Made by a program: the position numbers and the translations under genes
Shown: positions 17,990-26,323 of the stretch, piece after piece
How the letters are laid out: each line of letters opens with the position of its first letter
Numbering within the stretch: position 1 is the first letter of the stretch
Assembly: GCF_004000905.1 (NCBI RefSeq)
Contig: NZ_BIMD01000050.1
Coordinates: 1 to 36,519 of the forward strand
Direction of reading: 5' to 3'
DNA: 36,519 bases
Source of the DNA: Paenibacillus humicus NBRC 102415
GTDB lineage: Bacteria; Bacillota; Bacilli; Paenibacillales; Paenibacillaceae
Notes under the pieces: model-generated
What the model was told of the DNA's origin: nothing
What the model saw: only the letters and a program-made list of their open reading frames with translations
Database searches by the model: none

Positions 17990-18963
17990 GATGGGCGGGG
18001 GCTTTAGAGATGGATGGGAGAGTTGCCGCTGCGAAAGCGGGCGGTTCCTCCGATCGCTGTTGAACCCGGATTCCTCGATTGAAGTTTAGTCAGGGTGGGA
18101 ATCCGGCTTCAAAGGCGAACGCGGACGCTTCTCCGGAATCCATCCGCCTTCTCCGCTTCCCCCAGCCTGACCGCCCAGCCTAGCTCCCCTTCCCTCCAGC
18201 CGAGGAAAGGGGAGGGGGGAGCCCGGCCTCGCAGCTCGCCGGCGCAGCCAAAAGCAAACGCTCCAATCTGTGTCTCGGCAGCTTTGCCGGGGAGCGCTGC
18301 AGTGCCGCCTCAAAGGCTTCGCGCCGCTCTATATCGCGCGAGTCCAGAACTGGCGGCAATGGTAGCGCCGCTCGACATCTCGCGAGTTCCAGAACTGGCG
18401 GCTTCAGCGGCGCCGCTGAGACAGGCTTCGAGCTGCCCGGCAGCCGGCTGGCTAAGCAGCCAGATGTGCCAAGGATCAGCCGCGGCTGTCTGGAGCAGCC
18501 GCTCGCCCGCGCAATTCGCGAGCGGCATCGATTGTGTGCCTGGAGCGGCGCTCCGCCGCACAGGCATGCTCTTGCCGGCGGTTTCATCCGCCCGGCCTTC
18601 CAGGCCCGCTAGCGCAGGGCATGCAAGTCGGACTTGCCGCCCTCGAGCGCCAATGCGCGAGGGCGGAATCATCCCTAAATAAGCGTGGTGACGACGGCAT
18701 CGCCGCTCGTTGGCGAGCTTTGGCTCTTCCAACGAGGCGGCGTTGGCATTCAAGGCCGGCGCAGCCTGACCGCTCGAATCCGGAGAAGCTTCAGCGTTCG
18801 CATTTGAAGACGGATGGCTTCCTTGTAACCTTACATTCAGGCCATCCGGCTTCAACAGCGATCGGAGGATCGAGCGGTTGGGCGGAGCTTATTTCGAACT
18901 TGGGGCTGGGCGTAGCTATCGTTCAGCCAGTCCATGTTTTCATACCAAAGGAGTGAACGTTCA
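17990..18963. other. long non-coding gap inside the pur operon (purF-purM)
   Basis: Nearly 1 kb without a supportable gene. Open frames of 195 codons (plus) and 181 codons (minus) exist but are low-complexity in composition, lack ribosome-binding sites and resemble no family. A 9-bp inverted repeat (CCGGATTCC 18066-18074 with GGAATCCGG 18098-18106) follows purF without a T-run. Two tandem copies of a roughly 44-nt unit lie at 18321-18408. No clear promoter was found upstream of purM, so it is probably read through from purF. Confidence 0.6.
18321..18408 (+). repeat. two-copy tandem repeat, 44-nt period
   Basis: GCGCCGCTC...TCGCG.GAGT.CCAGAACTGGCGGC appears at 18321 and 18365 with few differences. 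Each copy contains the short inverted repeat CCAGAACTGG. It sits in the purF-purM gap; function unknown. Confidence 0.65.
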
Positions 18964-20007
18964 GTGGCAGAGGCATACAAGCAGGCCGGAGTCGACATCG
19001 CGGCGGGCAACGAAGCGGTCGAACGGATGAAGAAGCATGTGAAAAGAACGCTCCGCCCCGAGGTGCTGGGCGGCCTGGGCGGCTTCGGAGGCATGTTCGG
19101 CCTCGACAAGGACAAGTACGAGGAGCCGGTGCTCGTCTCCGGCACCGACGGCGTCGGCACGAAGCTGATGCTCGCTTTTGCCATGGACAAGCATGACACG
19201 ATCGGCATCGACGCCGTCGCCATGTGCGTCAACGACATCATCGTGCAGGGCGCCGAGCCGCTGTTCTTCCTCGACTACCTGGCTACGGGCAAGGTGGAGC
19301 CGTCCAAGATCGAGGCGATCGTCGCCGGCATCGCCGAAGGCTGCGTGCAGGCAGGCTGCGCCCTGATCGGGGGCGAGACGGCCGAGATGCCGGGCATGTA
19401 CACCCCGGAGGAATACGATATCGGCGGCTTCACCGTCGGCGTCGTCGACCGCAAGAAGATCATCGACGGCACGTCGATCGCGCCGGGAGACGCTGTCATC
19501 GGTCTGGCCTCGAGCGGCATCCACAGCAACGGATACTCGCTCGTGCGCCGGCTGCTGCTGGAGCAGGCGGGCTACGGCCTGCAGGACGAGCTCCAGGAGC
19601 TAGGCGGCAAGAAGCTGGGCGACGTCCTGATCGAGCCGACGAAGATCTACGTCAAGTCCGCGCTGGAGCTGATCAAGCGCGTCGAGGTGAAGGGCATGGC
19701 CCATATTACCGGCGGCGGCTTCATCGAGAACATCCCGCGCGTGCTGCCGGAAGGCGTGAACGTGGAGATACAATACGGCAGCTGGCCGATCCAGCCGATT
19801 TTCTCGCTCATGCAGCAAAAAGGCGCCATCACGCATCGCGATATGTTCACGACGTTCAATATGGGCATCGGCCTCGTCGTTGTCGTGCCTGCCGATCAGG
19901 CGGAGGCGGCCGTTGCCGCGGCGAATGAGCTGGGCGAGCAGGCATTCCGCATCGGCACGGTCACGGAGGGCAGCCGCATCGTCGCGTTCCGCGGAGCCGA
20001 CGTCTGA
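18964..20007 (+). CDS. purM: phosphoribosylformylglycinamidine cyclo-ligase (AIR synthetase)
   Basis: Closes the imidazole ring, FGAM plus ATP to AIR. The product is 347 aa (B. subtilis 346). It starts [19 protein letters not shown]; motifs [24 protein letters not shown] and [13 protein letters not shown] are family signatures. GTG 18964 is chosen because AAAGGAG (18947-18953) is 10 nt upstream and the N-terminus matches the family; an in-frame ATG at 18934 would add ten residues without support. The stop overlaps the purN start by one base (TGATG). Confidence 0.97.
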   Translation: MAEAYKQAGVDIAAGNEAVERMKKHVKRTLRPEVLGGLGGFGGMFGLDKDKYEEPVLVSGTDGVGTKLMLAFAMDKHDTIGIDAVAMCVNDIIVQGAEPLFFLDYLATGKVEPSKIEAIVAGIAEGCVQAGCALIGGETAEMPGMYTPEEYDIGGFTVGVVDRKKIIDGTSIAPGDAVIGLASSGIHSNGYSLVRRLLLEQAGYGLQDELQELGGKKLGDVLIEPTKIYVKSALELIKRVEVKGMAHITGGGFIENIPRVLPEGVNVEIQYGSWPIQPIFSLMQQKGAITHRDMFTTFNMGIGLVVVVPADQAEAAVAAANELGEQAFRIGTVTEGSRIVAFRGADV

Positions 20008-20654
20008 TGGCGCCACTGCGCATAGCGGTATTCGCATCCGGCGAAGGCACCAACTTCGCGGCGCTGGCCGCGGCCGCATCCGCCGGCCGTCTGGCCGGCG
20101 CGTCGGTGGAGCTGCTCGTGTGCGACTGGCCGGCGGCTCCCGTCGTCGCCAAGGCGCAGGCGGCAGGCATCGATGCCTGGACGTTCAACCCCAAGGACTA
20201 TTCCTCCCGGGAAGAGTACGAGCGCGAGATTTTGGCCGAGCTGCGCGGGAGGGGCATCGGCCTCGTCGTGCTGGCGGGCTATATGCGCATATTGACGCCT
20301 GTCCTGGTCGAAGCGTTCGAAGGAAAGATGATCAATATCCATCCTTCGCTGCTGCCGGCATTTCCGGGCATGCATGCGATCCGCCAGGCGCTGGAGCATG
20401 GCTCCAAGATTACCGGAGTGACCGTGCATTTCGTCGACGGAGGCCTCGACAGCGGTCCGATCATCGCCCAGCGCGCGATCGAGATCGGCGAGGACGAGAC
20501 GGAGGCTTCCCTCGCGGAGCGCATGCATGCGGCGGAAAACGTCCTCTACCCTTGGGTCGTGAGGCAGTTCGCCGCAGGCCTCATCGCGCTGGAGGGCCGC
20601 CGGGTCCGGCTCCCGGACAGCATCATGCCGGAGAACGATTCGGAAGATAAATAA
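20007..20654 (+). CDS. purN: phosphoribosylglycinamide formyltransferase (folate-dependent)
   Basis: Transfers formyl from 10-formyl-tetrahydrofolate to GAR. It is 215 aa, slightly longer than the roughly 195 aa of B. subtilis because of a C-terminal tail. It opens with [12 protein letters not shown], the phosphate-binding loop. The catalytic Asn and His are in [13 protein letters not shown] and the Asp in [14 protein letters not shown]. It is translationally coupled to purM through TGATG. Confidence 0.97.
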   Translation: MAPLRIAVFASGEGTNFAALAAAASAGRLAGASVELLVCDWPAAPVVAKAQAAGIDAWTFNPKDYSSREEYEREILAELRGRGIGLVVLAGYMRILTPVLVEAFEGKMINIHPSLLPAFPGMHAIRQALEHGSKITGVTVHFVDGGLDSGPIIAQRAIEIGEDETEASLAERMHAAENVLYPWVVRQFAAGLIALEGRRVRLPDSIMPENDSEDK

Positions 20655-20778
20655 TCCATCCCGCCTATCCTTCTGGATGTCAATCTCATCCTTGACCCGC
20701 ATCGAACGGGATTTTCCCGCGCAATCATTCGCATTCATCTTTTTCACCTATTCATACAACCGATCAGGAGGGGACAAA

Positions 20779-22326
20779 TTGGCTATCCGCAGGGCGTTAA
20801 TCAGCGTATCGGACAAGACCGGCATCGTCGAATTTGCCCGCGAGCTTGCGGCTCAGGGCGTACAGATCATTTCCACAGGGGGCACCCACGGCCTCCTCGA
20901 GAAGGAAGGCGTCCCGGTCATCGGCATCTCCGACGTGACGGGCTTCCCGGAAATCATGGACGGACGCGTCAAGACGCTCCATCCCGCCGTTCACAGCGGC
21001 CTGCTTGCCGTGCGCGACAATGAGGAGCACCGCAAGGCGATCCAGGAGCTCGGGCTGGACTATATCGATCTCGTCGTCGTGAACCTGTATCCGTTCGCCG
21101 CTACGATCGCGAAGCCGGATGTCACCTATGAGGATGCGATCGAGAACATCGACATCGGCGGTCCGACGATGCTCCGCTCCGCGGCCAAAAACCATGCCTT
21201 CGTCACCGTCGTCGTCGATGCCGCCGATTACGCTTCCGTGCTGGAGGAAATCAAGGCGGAAGGCGACACGAAGCTGGAGACGCGCAAGCGCCTCGCGGCC
21301 AAGGTGTTCCGCCATACCGGCGCCTACGACGCCCTGATCGGCGATTACCTCTCCAAGCTCGGCGGCGAGCCGCTGCCGGAGCGCTACACGGTCACCTACG
21401 AGAAGGTGCAGGATCTGCGCTACGGCGAAAATCCGCATCAGCGCGCGGCCTTCTACCGGAAGCCTTTGGCCGAGGAAGGCAACGTCACGACGGCCGAGCA
21501 GATCCACGGCAAGGAGCTCAGCTACAACAACATCAACGACGCGAACGCGGCGCTCGCCATCGTCAAGGAATTCGACGAGCCGGCGGTCGTGGCGATCAAG
21601 CATATGAATCCTTGCGGAGTCGGCGTCGGCGCCGATATCCATCAGGCGTATCAAAAAGCCTATGCGGCCGACCCGACCTCGATCTTCGGCGGCATCGTCG
21701 CAGCGAACCGGACGATCGGCGCCGATACGGCGGCGCTGCTGTCGGAAATCTTCCTGGAGATCATCCTGGCGCCGGACTTCACGCCGGAAGCGCTGGAAAT
21801 TCTCTCCCGCAAGAAAAACATCCGCCTGCTGAAAACCGGCGAGCTTCCGGCGGCGTCGCAGCGCAAGAGCGATTGGGTCGTCACGAGCGTCGCCGGCGGC
21901 ATGGTCGTGCAGGAAAGCGACGTGCACAGCATCGGGGAGGCCGATCTCAAGATCGTGACCGAGCGCCGGCCGACCGAGGAAGAGCTGAAGCAGCTGCTCT
22001 TCGGCTGGAAGGTCGTCAAGCATGTGAAGTCCAACGCGATTCTGCTGGCGAAGGACGACATGACGGTCGGCGTCGGCGCCGGCCAGATGAACCGCGTCGG
22101 CGCGGCGCGCATCGCCGTGGAGCAAGCGGGCGAACAGGCGAAGGGGGCGGTGCTTGCCTCCGACGCGTTCTTCCCGATGGGCGACACCGTCGAGCTGGCC
22201 GCTGCGGCCGGCATTACGGCGATCATCCAGCCTGGCGGCTCCATCAAGGACGAAGAGTCCATCAAGGCGGCCAACGAGCACGGCATCGCGATGGTGTTTA
22301 CCGGCGTCCGCCATTTCAAGCACTGA
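20779..22326 (+). CDS. purH: bifunctional AICAR transformylase / IMP cyclohydrolase
   Basis: Last two steps to IMP. The product is 515 aa (B. subtilis 512). The N-terminal MGS-like cyclohydrolase domain has [10 protein letters not shown] and [13 protein letters not shown]; the C-terminal transformylase domain has the catalytic [10 protein letters not shown] and [13 protein letters not shown] 20779 is chosen as start: AGGAGG (20766-20771) is 7 nt upstream and the encoded N-terminus, [12 protein letters not shown], matches the family. The frame extends 34 codons upstream but without support. The gap to purN is 124 nt, with nothing recognisable in it. Confidence 0.96.
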   Translation: MAIRRALISVSDKTGIVEFARELAAQGVQIISTGGTHGLLEKEGVPVIGISDVTGFPEIMDGRVKTLHPAVHSGLLAVRDNEEHRKAIQELGLDYIDLVVVNLYPFAATIAKPDVTYEDAIENIDIGGPTMLRSAAKNHAFVTVVVDAADYASVLEEIKAEGDTKLETRKRLAAKVFRHTGAYDALIGDYLSKLGGEPLPERYTVTYEKVQDLRYGENPHQRAAFYRKPLAEEGNVTTAEQIHGKELSYNNINDANAALAIVKEFDEPAVVAIKHMNPCGVGVGADIHQAYQKAYAADPTSIFGGIVAANRTIGADTAALLSEIFLEIILAPDFTPEALEILSRKKNIRLLKTGELPAASQRKSDWVVTSVAGGMVVQESDVHSIGEADLKIVTERRPTEEELKQLLFGWKVVKHVKSNAILLAKDDMTVGVGAGQMNRVGAARIAVEQAGEQAKGAVLASDAFFPMGDTVELAAAAGITAIIQPGGSIKDEESIKAANEHGIAMVFTGVRHFKH

Positions 22327-22401
22327 GGAGAGCTTCAGGAGAAAAGCCTCCATCGGCCCCCGGCCCTGGCTGGCGCCAGGCGCTGCCGGAATGAATGACA
22401 G

Positions 22402-22431
22402 CGAGAGGCGCTTGAGGGCGCCTCTCGTTTT
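22402..22431 (+). terminator. terminator-like hairpin between purH and purD
   Basis: A perfect 10-bp stem CGAGAGGCGC (22402-22411) with GCGCCTCTCG (22418-22427), loop TTGAGG, followed by only four T and then ATAA. The stem is strong and the T-run short, so it may be a partial terminator or an mRNA-stability element that lowers purD expression. I see no good promoter between it and purD. Confidence 0.6.
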
Positions 22432-22534
22432 ATAAGCTCGCCTTTTCGCGAGGAGGCCTCCGGCTTGGGGAACGGGGAGGCGGAGGCTTCATGCAGTAGG
22501 ATCAAACTCTATTTCATCTACAGGGGGCATGAAT

Positions 22535-23809
22535 ATGCGCATTCTGATCATCGGCGGCGGCGGCCGCGAGCATGCCATCGCTTGGTCGCTCGCGAAGAGC
22601 GCCAAAGTGGAAAAACTGTACTGCGCTCCGGGCAACGCGGGCATTGCGGAAGTCGCCGAGTGCGTGCCGATCGCGGTCGACAAGTTCGCGGAGCTTGCGG
22701 ACTTCGCCAAGGAGGCGGCCGTCGACCTGGTGTTCGTCGGTCCCGACGATCCGCTTGCGGCCGGAATCGTAGACGTATTCGAGGCGGCGGGCATTCCGGC
22801 GTTCGGTCCGGACAAAAAAGCGGCTGAAATCGAAGGCAGCAAAATTTTCATGAAAAATCTGCTGCGCAAATACAACATTCCGACCGCCCGGTATGAATGC
22901 TTCACGGACTTCGAGCAGGCTCTCGCCTACTTGAGGCAGCAGCCGCTTCCGGTTGTCGTGAAGGCGGACGGCCTCGCCGCGGGCAAGGGCGTGACCGTGG
23001 CCTCGACGCTGGAGGAAGCGGAGGAAGCGCTCCGGGGCATGATGCTGGGCGGCGTGTTCGGCGCCTCCGGCAGCCAGGTCGTCATCGAGGAGTTCATGAC
23101 CGGACAGGAGATGAGCATCCTTGCCTTCGTGGATGGCGAAACGGTGCGCGCGATGGTGCCGGCTCAGGACCACAAGCCGATCTTTGACGGCGATCTCGGT
23201 CCCAATACGGGCGGGATGGGCACTTATTCACCGCTGCCGCATGTGGATCCGTCCCTTGTCGAGGAGGCTCTCCGCACGATTATCGAGCCGACGGCCCGGG
23301 CGATGGTCAGCGAAGGCCGCCCGTTCCGCGGCGTCCTGTTCGCCGGTCTCATGCTGACGCCAGAGGGAGTGAAGACGGTCGAGTTCAACGCGCGCATGGG
23401 CGATCCCGAAACCCAAGTCGTGCTGCCCAGGCTGCAGACGGATCTGCTCGACATCGTGCTCGCCGCCATGGACGGCACTCTGGACGGGATCGAGATTTCA
23501 TGGAGCGACGAGGCGGCCGTATGCGTCATTGCCGCATCGGAGGGTTATCCCGGCACGTATCCGAAGGGCCGCGCCATCTCCGGCCTCGAGGAAGCCAAAG
23601 CCGCCGGCGCGCTCGTCTTCCACGCCGGTACGGCGCTGCAGGACGGCGAGACCGTCACGAGCGGCGGCCGTGTGCTCGGCATCGTCGGCCGCGGCCGCGA
23701 TATCGCGGAAGCCCGCTCCCGAGCCTACGAGGCGGCAGCTGCCGTTTCCTTCGAGGGCATGCAGCTCCGCTCCGACATCGCGATGAAGGCGCTGCAAGCC
23801 GGCAAATAG
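22535..23809 (+). CDS. purD: phosphoribosylamine-glycine ligase (GAR synthetase)
   Basis: ATP-grasp enzyme of 424 aa joining phosphoribosylamine and glycine. Motifs are ILIIGGGGREHAIAW at the N-terminus, VVVKADGLAAGKGV, NTGGMGTYSPLP and EFNARMGDPETQVV. ATG 22535 is preferred to ATG 22529 because AGGGGG (22522-22527) is 7 nt before the former but only 1 nt before the latter. It is the last gene of the operon, 208 nt after purH, and is followed by a strong terminator. Confidence 0.96.
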   Translation: MRILIIGGGGREHAIAWSLAKSAKVEKLYCAPGNAGIAEVAECVPIAVDKFAELADFAKEAAVDLVFVGPDDPLAAGIVDVFEAAGIPAFGPDKKAAEIEGSKIFMKNLLRKYNIPTARYECFTDFEQALAYLRQQPLPVVVKADGLAAGKGVTVASTLEEAEEALRGMMLGGVFGASGSQVVIEEFMTGQEMSILAFVDGETVRAMVPAQDHKPIFDGDLGPNTGGMGTYSPLPHVDPSLVEEALRTIIEPTARAMVSEGRPFRGVLFAGLMLTPEGVKTVEFNARMGDPETQVVLPRLQTDLLDIVLAAMDGTLDGIEISWSDEAAVCVIAASEGYPGTYPKGRAISGLEEAKAAGALVFHAGTALQDGETVTSGGRVLGIVGRGRDIAEARSRAYEAAAAVSFEGMQLRSDIAMKALQAGK

Positions 23810-23832
23810 GCTGAAGCTGCGGCTCCCTCAGC

Positions 23833-23900
23833 AAAAGCAAGACGCTGCGGAAAAGCAAGGCTGCCGAGGAAAGCAAGGATGCCGCAGAAAAGCAAGCCCG
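23833..23900 (+). repeat. 18-19-nt tandem repeat after purD
   Basis: Three full units and a partial fourth of AAAAGCAAGNNGCTGCGG type (lengths 18, 19, 18) lie between the purD stop and its terminator. It may be a simple slippage array; no function visible. Confidence 0.6.
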
Positions 23901-23902
23901 TG

Positions 23903-23946
23903 AAAGCTCCTCTCTTCCGGACCGTCCGGGAGGGAGGAGCTTTTTT
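23903..23946 (+). terminator. intrinsic terminator of the pur operon
   Basis: An almost fully paired inverted repeat of two 19-nt arms (23904-23922 with 23924-23942, two G-U pairs) followed by six T. It is about 95 nt after the purD stop and marks the end of the operon. Confidence 0.9.
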
Positions 23947-23960
23947 GTGCATGGCTTTGC

Positions 23961-24110
23961 TTTGCAAGTCCGATCGTCCGTCTGCAAGTCCGGCATAGCG
24001 TGTTTGCAAGTCCGTTCGTCCGTCTGCAAGTCCAGCTAGTGCTTTCCAAGTCCGATCGTCCGTCTGCAAGTCCAGCTTAGTGCTTTGCAAGTCCGAAAGT
24101 CCGTCTGCAA
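23961..24110 (+). repeat. four-copy tandem repeat, about 41-nt period
   Basis: Units start near 23961, 24003, 24043 and 24084 (periods 42, 40, 41; the last is partial). Each has the form TTTGCAAGTCCG..CGTCCGTCTGCAAGTCC. GCAAGTCC also recurs within each unit, so the array is a nested repeat. The period is not a multiple of three and no coding signal is seen. It lies just after the pur operon terminator and ends about 50 nt before the PhoP-box-like repeats. Confidence 0.85.
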
Positions 24111-24161
24111 TGCTGCCAGGCTGCCTCCGACATACCCGCGTCCGGCCCGGCAAGCAGAAAG

Positions 24162-24216
24162 GTTCAGGAAGCGTTCATTTGACGTTCATCGGGCGTTCAT
24201 GCACGTCGGTTACAGT
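24162..24216 (+). promoter_or_regulatory. PhoP-box-like direct repeats with a -10, upstream of the TagO-type gene
   Basis: GTTCA recurs at 24162, 24173, 24184 and 24195, an exact 11-nt period four times over; three copies extend to GTTCAT. Direct repeats with 11-nt spacing are the known form of PHO boxes (TT[ACT]A[CT]A units in Bacillus, GTTCA-type 11-mers in Streptomyces). A -10-like TACAGT (24211-24216) follows at the distance at which a PhoP-activated promoter would have it. The expected transcript would run into the glycosyltransferase gene at 24440. Confidence 0.5.
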
Positions 24217-24379
24217 GGGCAATGAGCCTGTTTGCGGAAAGATTCTCTTTCGTGGCGTCAGCCTCGGCAAGCCCTGCAGCCCCTTCTTGTCCGCTCCAGC
24301 CGGGAGCGCCGTTTCCTCTGCCTGTCCCGAAGGTTGTCGAAGCAGGTCCCTTAAGAAGAGCTGCTGGGAGATGTTGTCG

Positions 24380-24409
24380 TTGACAATGCCATTTTTACCC
24401 AGATAAAAT
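24380..24409 (+). promoter_or_regulatory. sigma-A promoter directly upstream of the TagO-type gene
   Basis: TTGACA (24380-24385), 18-nt spacer, TAAAAT (24404-24409); GATAAA with a 16-nt spacer is an alternative -10. The start would lie near 24416, just ahead of the Shine-Dalgarno. It would act as a basal promoter beside the more distal PhoP-like one. Confidence 0.65.
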
Positions 24410-24439
24410 CGAATGGACAAACCTGGAAGGGAGTGGGTT

Positions 24440-25396
24440 ATGAATTACGTGATCGCTTTTCTGCTATCGTTCATTATTGTCGTCGCCTTGATTCCGCCGC
24501 TGCGCAGAGCCGCCCTGAGAATCGGCTTCGTGGATAAGCCTCGCGCGGACAGCGAGCGCAAAATACATCGGGAGCCGATTCCGCTGACGGCCGGAATTGC
24601 CATCTTCGCCGGGTTCACCGCCGTCTACTTGATTTTTGTCCGCGATACATGGACGCAGTCGCTTGCCATTCTCGGGGGAGGGCTGCTCATCCTGCTGATC
24701 GGCCTCGTGGACGATGGGTACAAGACGCATGGCAAAGAGTTCCCTGCGCTGCCCAAGATGGCGGTCCAGCTGTCCGCAGCCGTGCTCGTCTACGCTTCGG
24801 GCATCGTATTCGCGGGCTTTGAAAATCCGTTCACCGGCTCCTACGTCTCGCTGCCGGAGTGGCTCTCGTTCCTTTTCACGGTTCTCTGGATATTCGGAGT
24901 GACCACGGTCATCAACTTCTCGGACGGCATGGACGGCCTCGCCGGCGGACTGTCCGCGATCTCGGCGGGCACGCTGCTCGTCGTCGCGCTCGTCATGAGC
25001 CAGCAGGGCTCCGCCATGATGGCCGTCATCACCGTCGGCATCTCGGCCGGCTATCTCGTCTTCAACCGTCCACCGGCCAAGGTGTTCATGGGAGATGCGG
25101 GCGCGACCTACCTCGGCTTCATGCTCGGCGTCATCGCGCTTGACGGCGCGTTCAAGCAGGCGACGCTGCTGTCGCTGTTCATCCCGATCCTGTCGCTCGG
25201 CGTGCCGATTCTCGACAACCTGCGCGTCGTCATCTCCCGCATCCGCAGCGGTGTGCCGTTCTACAAGGCGGACGCTTCCCAGGCGCATTACCGGCTGCTT
25301 GCATCCGGGATGAAGCCGGTCCAGGTCGTGTCCTTTCTTTACCTTCTGAACATCTGCTTCGGACTGTTCTCCATCGTGCTGCTGCTGGCTCAGTGA
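24440..25396 (+). CDS. TagO/WecA/MraY-family undecaprenyl-phosphate sugar-phosphate transferase
   Basis: A 318-aa integral membrane protein with about 10-11 hydrophobic segments (glycosyltransferase family 4). It should transfer a HexNAc-1-phosphate from a UDP-sugar to undecaprenyl phosphate, the first step of teichoic acid or other surface glycan synthesis. Visible motifs are KIHREPIPLTAG near residue 41, the Asp pair D91-D92 in GLVDDGYK, NFSDGMDGLAGG (159-170) and MGDAGATYLG (D219). The C-terminal loop, which in TagO/WecA reads H-x-H-H-R, here reads QAHYRL (Q281, H283, Y284), so two of three His are lost. ATG 24440 follows GGAAGGGAG; nine codons upstream in frame lack support. It is monocistronic, with its own terminator. 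It may be a paralogue of a canonical tagO elsewhere in the genome. Confidence 0.85.
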   Translation: MNYVIAFLLSFIIVVALIPPLRRAALRIGFVDKPRADSERKIHREPIPLTAGIAIFAGFTAVYLIFVRDTWTQSLAILGGGLLILLIGLVDDGYKTHGKEFPALPKMAVQLSAAVLVYASGIVFAGFENPFTGSYVSLPEWLSFLFTVLWIFGVTTVINFSDGMDGLAGGLSAISAGTLLVVALVMSQQGSAMMAVITVGISAGYLVFNRPPAKVFMGDAGATYLGFMLGVIALDGAFKQATLLSLFIPILSLGVPILDNLRVVISRIRSGVPFYKADASQAHYRLLASGMKPVQVVSFLYLLNICFGLFSIVLLLAQ

Positions 25397-25444
25397 GGGA
25401 GGGCCGAACAGCTGTTGACCCAAATATCCCGGTCCAATTGAAAA

Positions 25445-25481
25445 GAGCTTCGTTCCATTCGGGAACGAAGCTCCTTTTTTT
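25445..25481 (+). terminator. intrinsic terminator after the TagO-type gene
   Basis: A perfect 12-bp stem (GAGCTTCGTTCC 25445-25456 with its complement 25462-25473), loop ATTCG, then C and seven T. Confidence 0.93.
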
Positions 25482-25555
25482 GATGCCGGCAGGCCCCGAG
25501 CAAAGACGCAGTTCCTGCCCCGTGCCGCCGCCGCAGGCAGGGATCTGCGCAGCCA

Positions 25556-26149
25556 TCAATCCTCCAGCGGATCCAGCGGCGCGCCGATATCGCTGAGGCG
25601 TCCGGCAGCAGCGTCCGCATGCAGCCGGCGCAGCCAGCGCAGCTCCGTGCGCGCATGCTCGTGCATGCCGGACATCATGTGCAGGACAGCCCGGGGAACA
25701 TCGGGTATATGCTCCTCATAGACCTCCTCCCAGTGGCGGACGACCTCTTCCTGCTCGCGGATCCGGCTCTCCAGCATGGAGACGAGCTCCTGCGGATCGA
25801 TGAAGCGGGCGAACCCGAGCGCCCCGAGCATGGGGTGGTAGACCGGTCCGACTTCATTCATCCGGGCCATGAACAGCTCATGGAACAGCATTTTTCCCGT
25901 CTCCGTAATGCGATAGACCGTCTTCTCCTGGCCGCGGGGGTTCAGCACCGTGCGGGCCGGCTCGATGTCATGGCTGGCCGCCAGCTGATCGACCGCATAG
26001 TAGAGCGAGCCCATCTGGACCTTCGTGTGCTGGTCGATCCGGCGCTCGAGCATGGTCGTATAGATCTCATAGGGATGCCGTTCCTTCTCCAGGAGCATGC
26101 CGAGGATGATGAGCCGCAGCGGATTGGAACGGGCGGATGATTTGTTCAG
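25556..26149 (-). CDS. PadR-family transcriptional regulator, apparent CTG start
   Basis: A 197-aa cytosolic regulator. Residues about 10-90 form the PadR winged helix: ILGMLLEKERHPYEIYTTM, then MGSLYYAVDQLA and the wing ending in YRITETGK. A C-terminal helical dimerisation region (E/R-rich, about 110-180) follows. The first internal ATG (26098) would remove most of helix 1. In frame upstream is CTG (26149-26147) giving NKSSARSNPLRLIILG, the typical PadR start, with GGGGG plus AAA (26158-26165) 8 nt before it; a TAA lies in frame just upstream, so no ATG, GTG or TTG is available. It faces the TagO-type gene convergently. Its target is unknown; PadR proteins commonly repress neighbouring transport or stress genes. 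Confidence 0.82.
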   Translation of the reverse strand: MNKSSARSNPLRLIILGMLLEKERHPYEIYTTMLERRIDQHTKVQMGSLYYAVDQLAASHDIEPARTVLNPRGQEKTVYRITETGKMLFHELFMARMNEVGPVYHPMLGALGFARFIDPQELVSMLESRIREQEEVVRHWEEVYEEHIPDVPRAVLHMMSGMHEHARTELRWLRRLHADAAAGRLSDIGAPLDPLED

Positions 26150-26323
26150 GACCGCTACCCCCTTTACGTAAATGTCTGCATCGAATGGTATGGATATATT
26201 GTACCACAGACCGTGTCGAATATCGGGGACGGCTGTCAGGCCGTGTTACCGGATTGTAACTCCTCCCGCAGCTCGATCCCTTACGATAGATTCATCAGAC
26301 CAAGTAGGGAGTAGTTGCGCGAA

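Noticed and set aside
18095-18682. A 195-codon plus-strand frame in the purF-purM gap
   Set aside because: Low-complexity Ala/Ser/Pro/Arg composition, no ribosome-binding site, crosses the 44-nt repeats.
23961-24110. CRISPR array
   Set aside because: The repeats are contiguous and degenerate with no unique spacers, and there are no cas genes.
24222-24380. Short frame (about 52 codons, MSLFAERFSF...) in the leader of the TagO-type gene
   Set aside because: It begins at the predicted transcription start with no Shine-Dalgarno and has no recognisable features.
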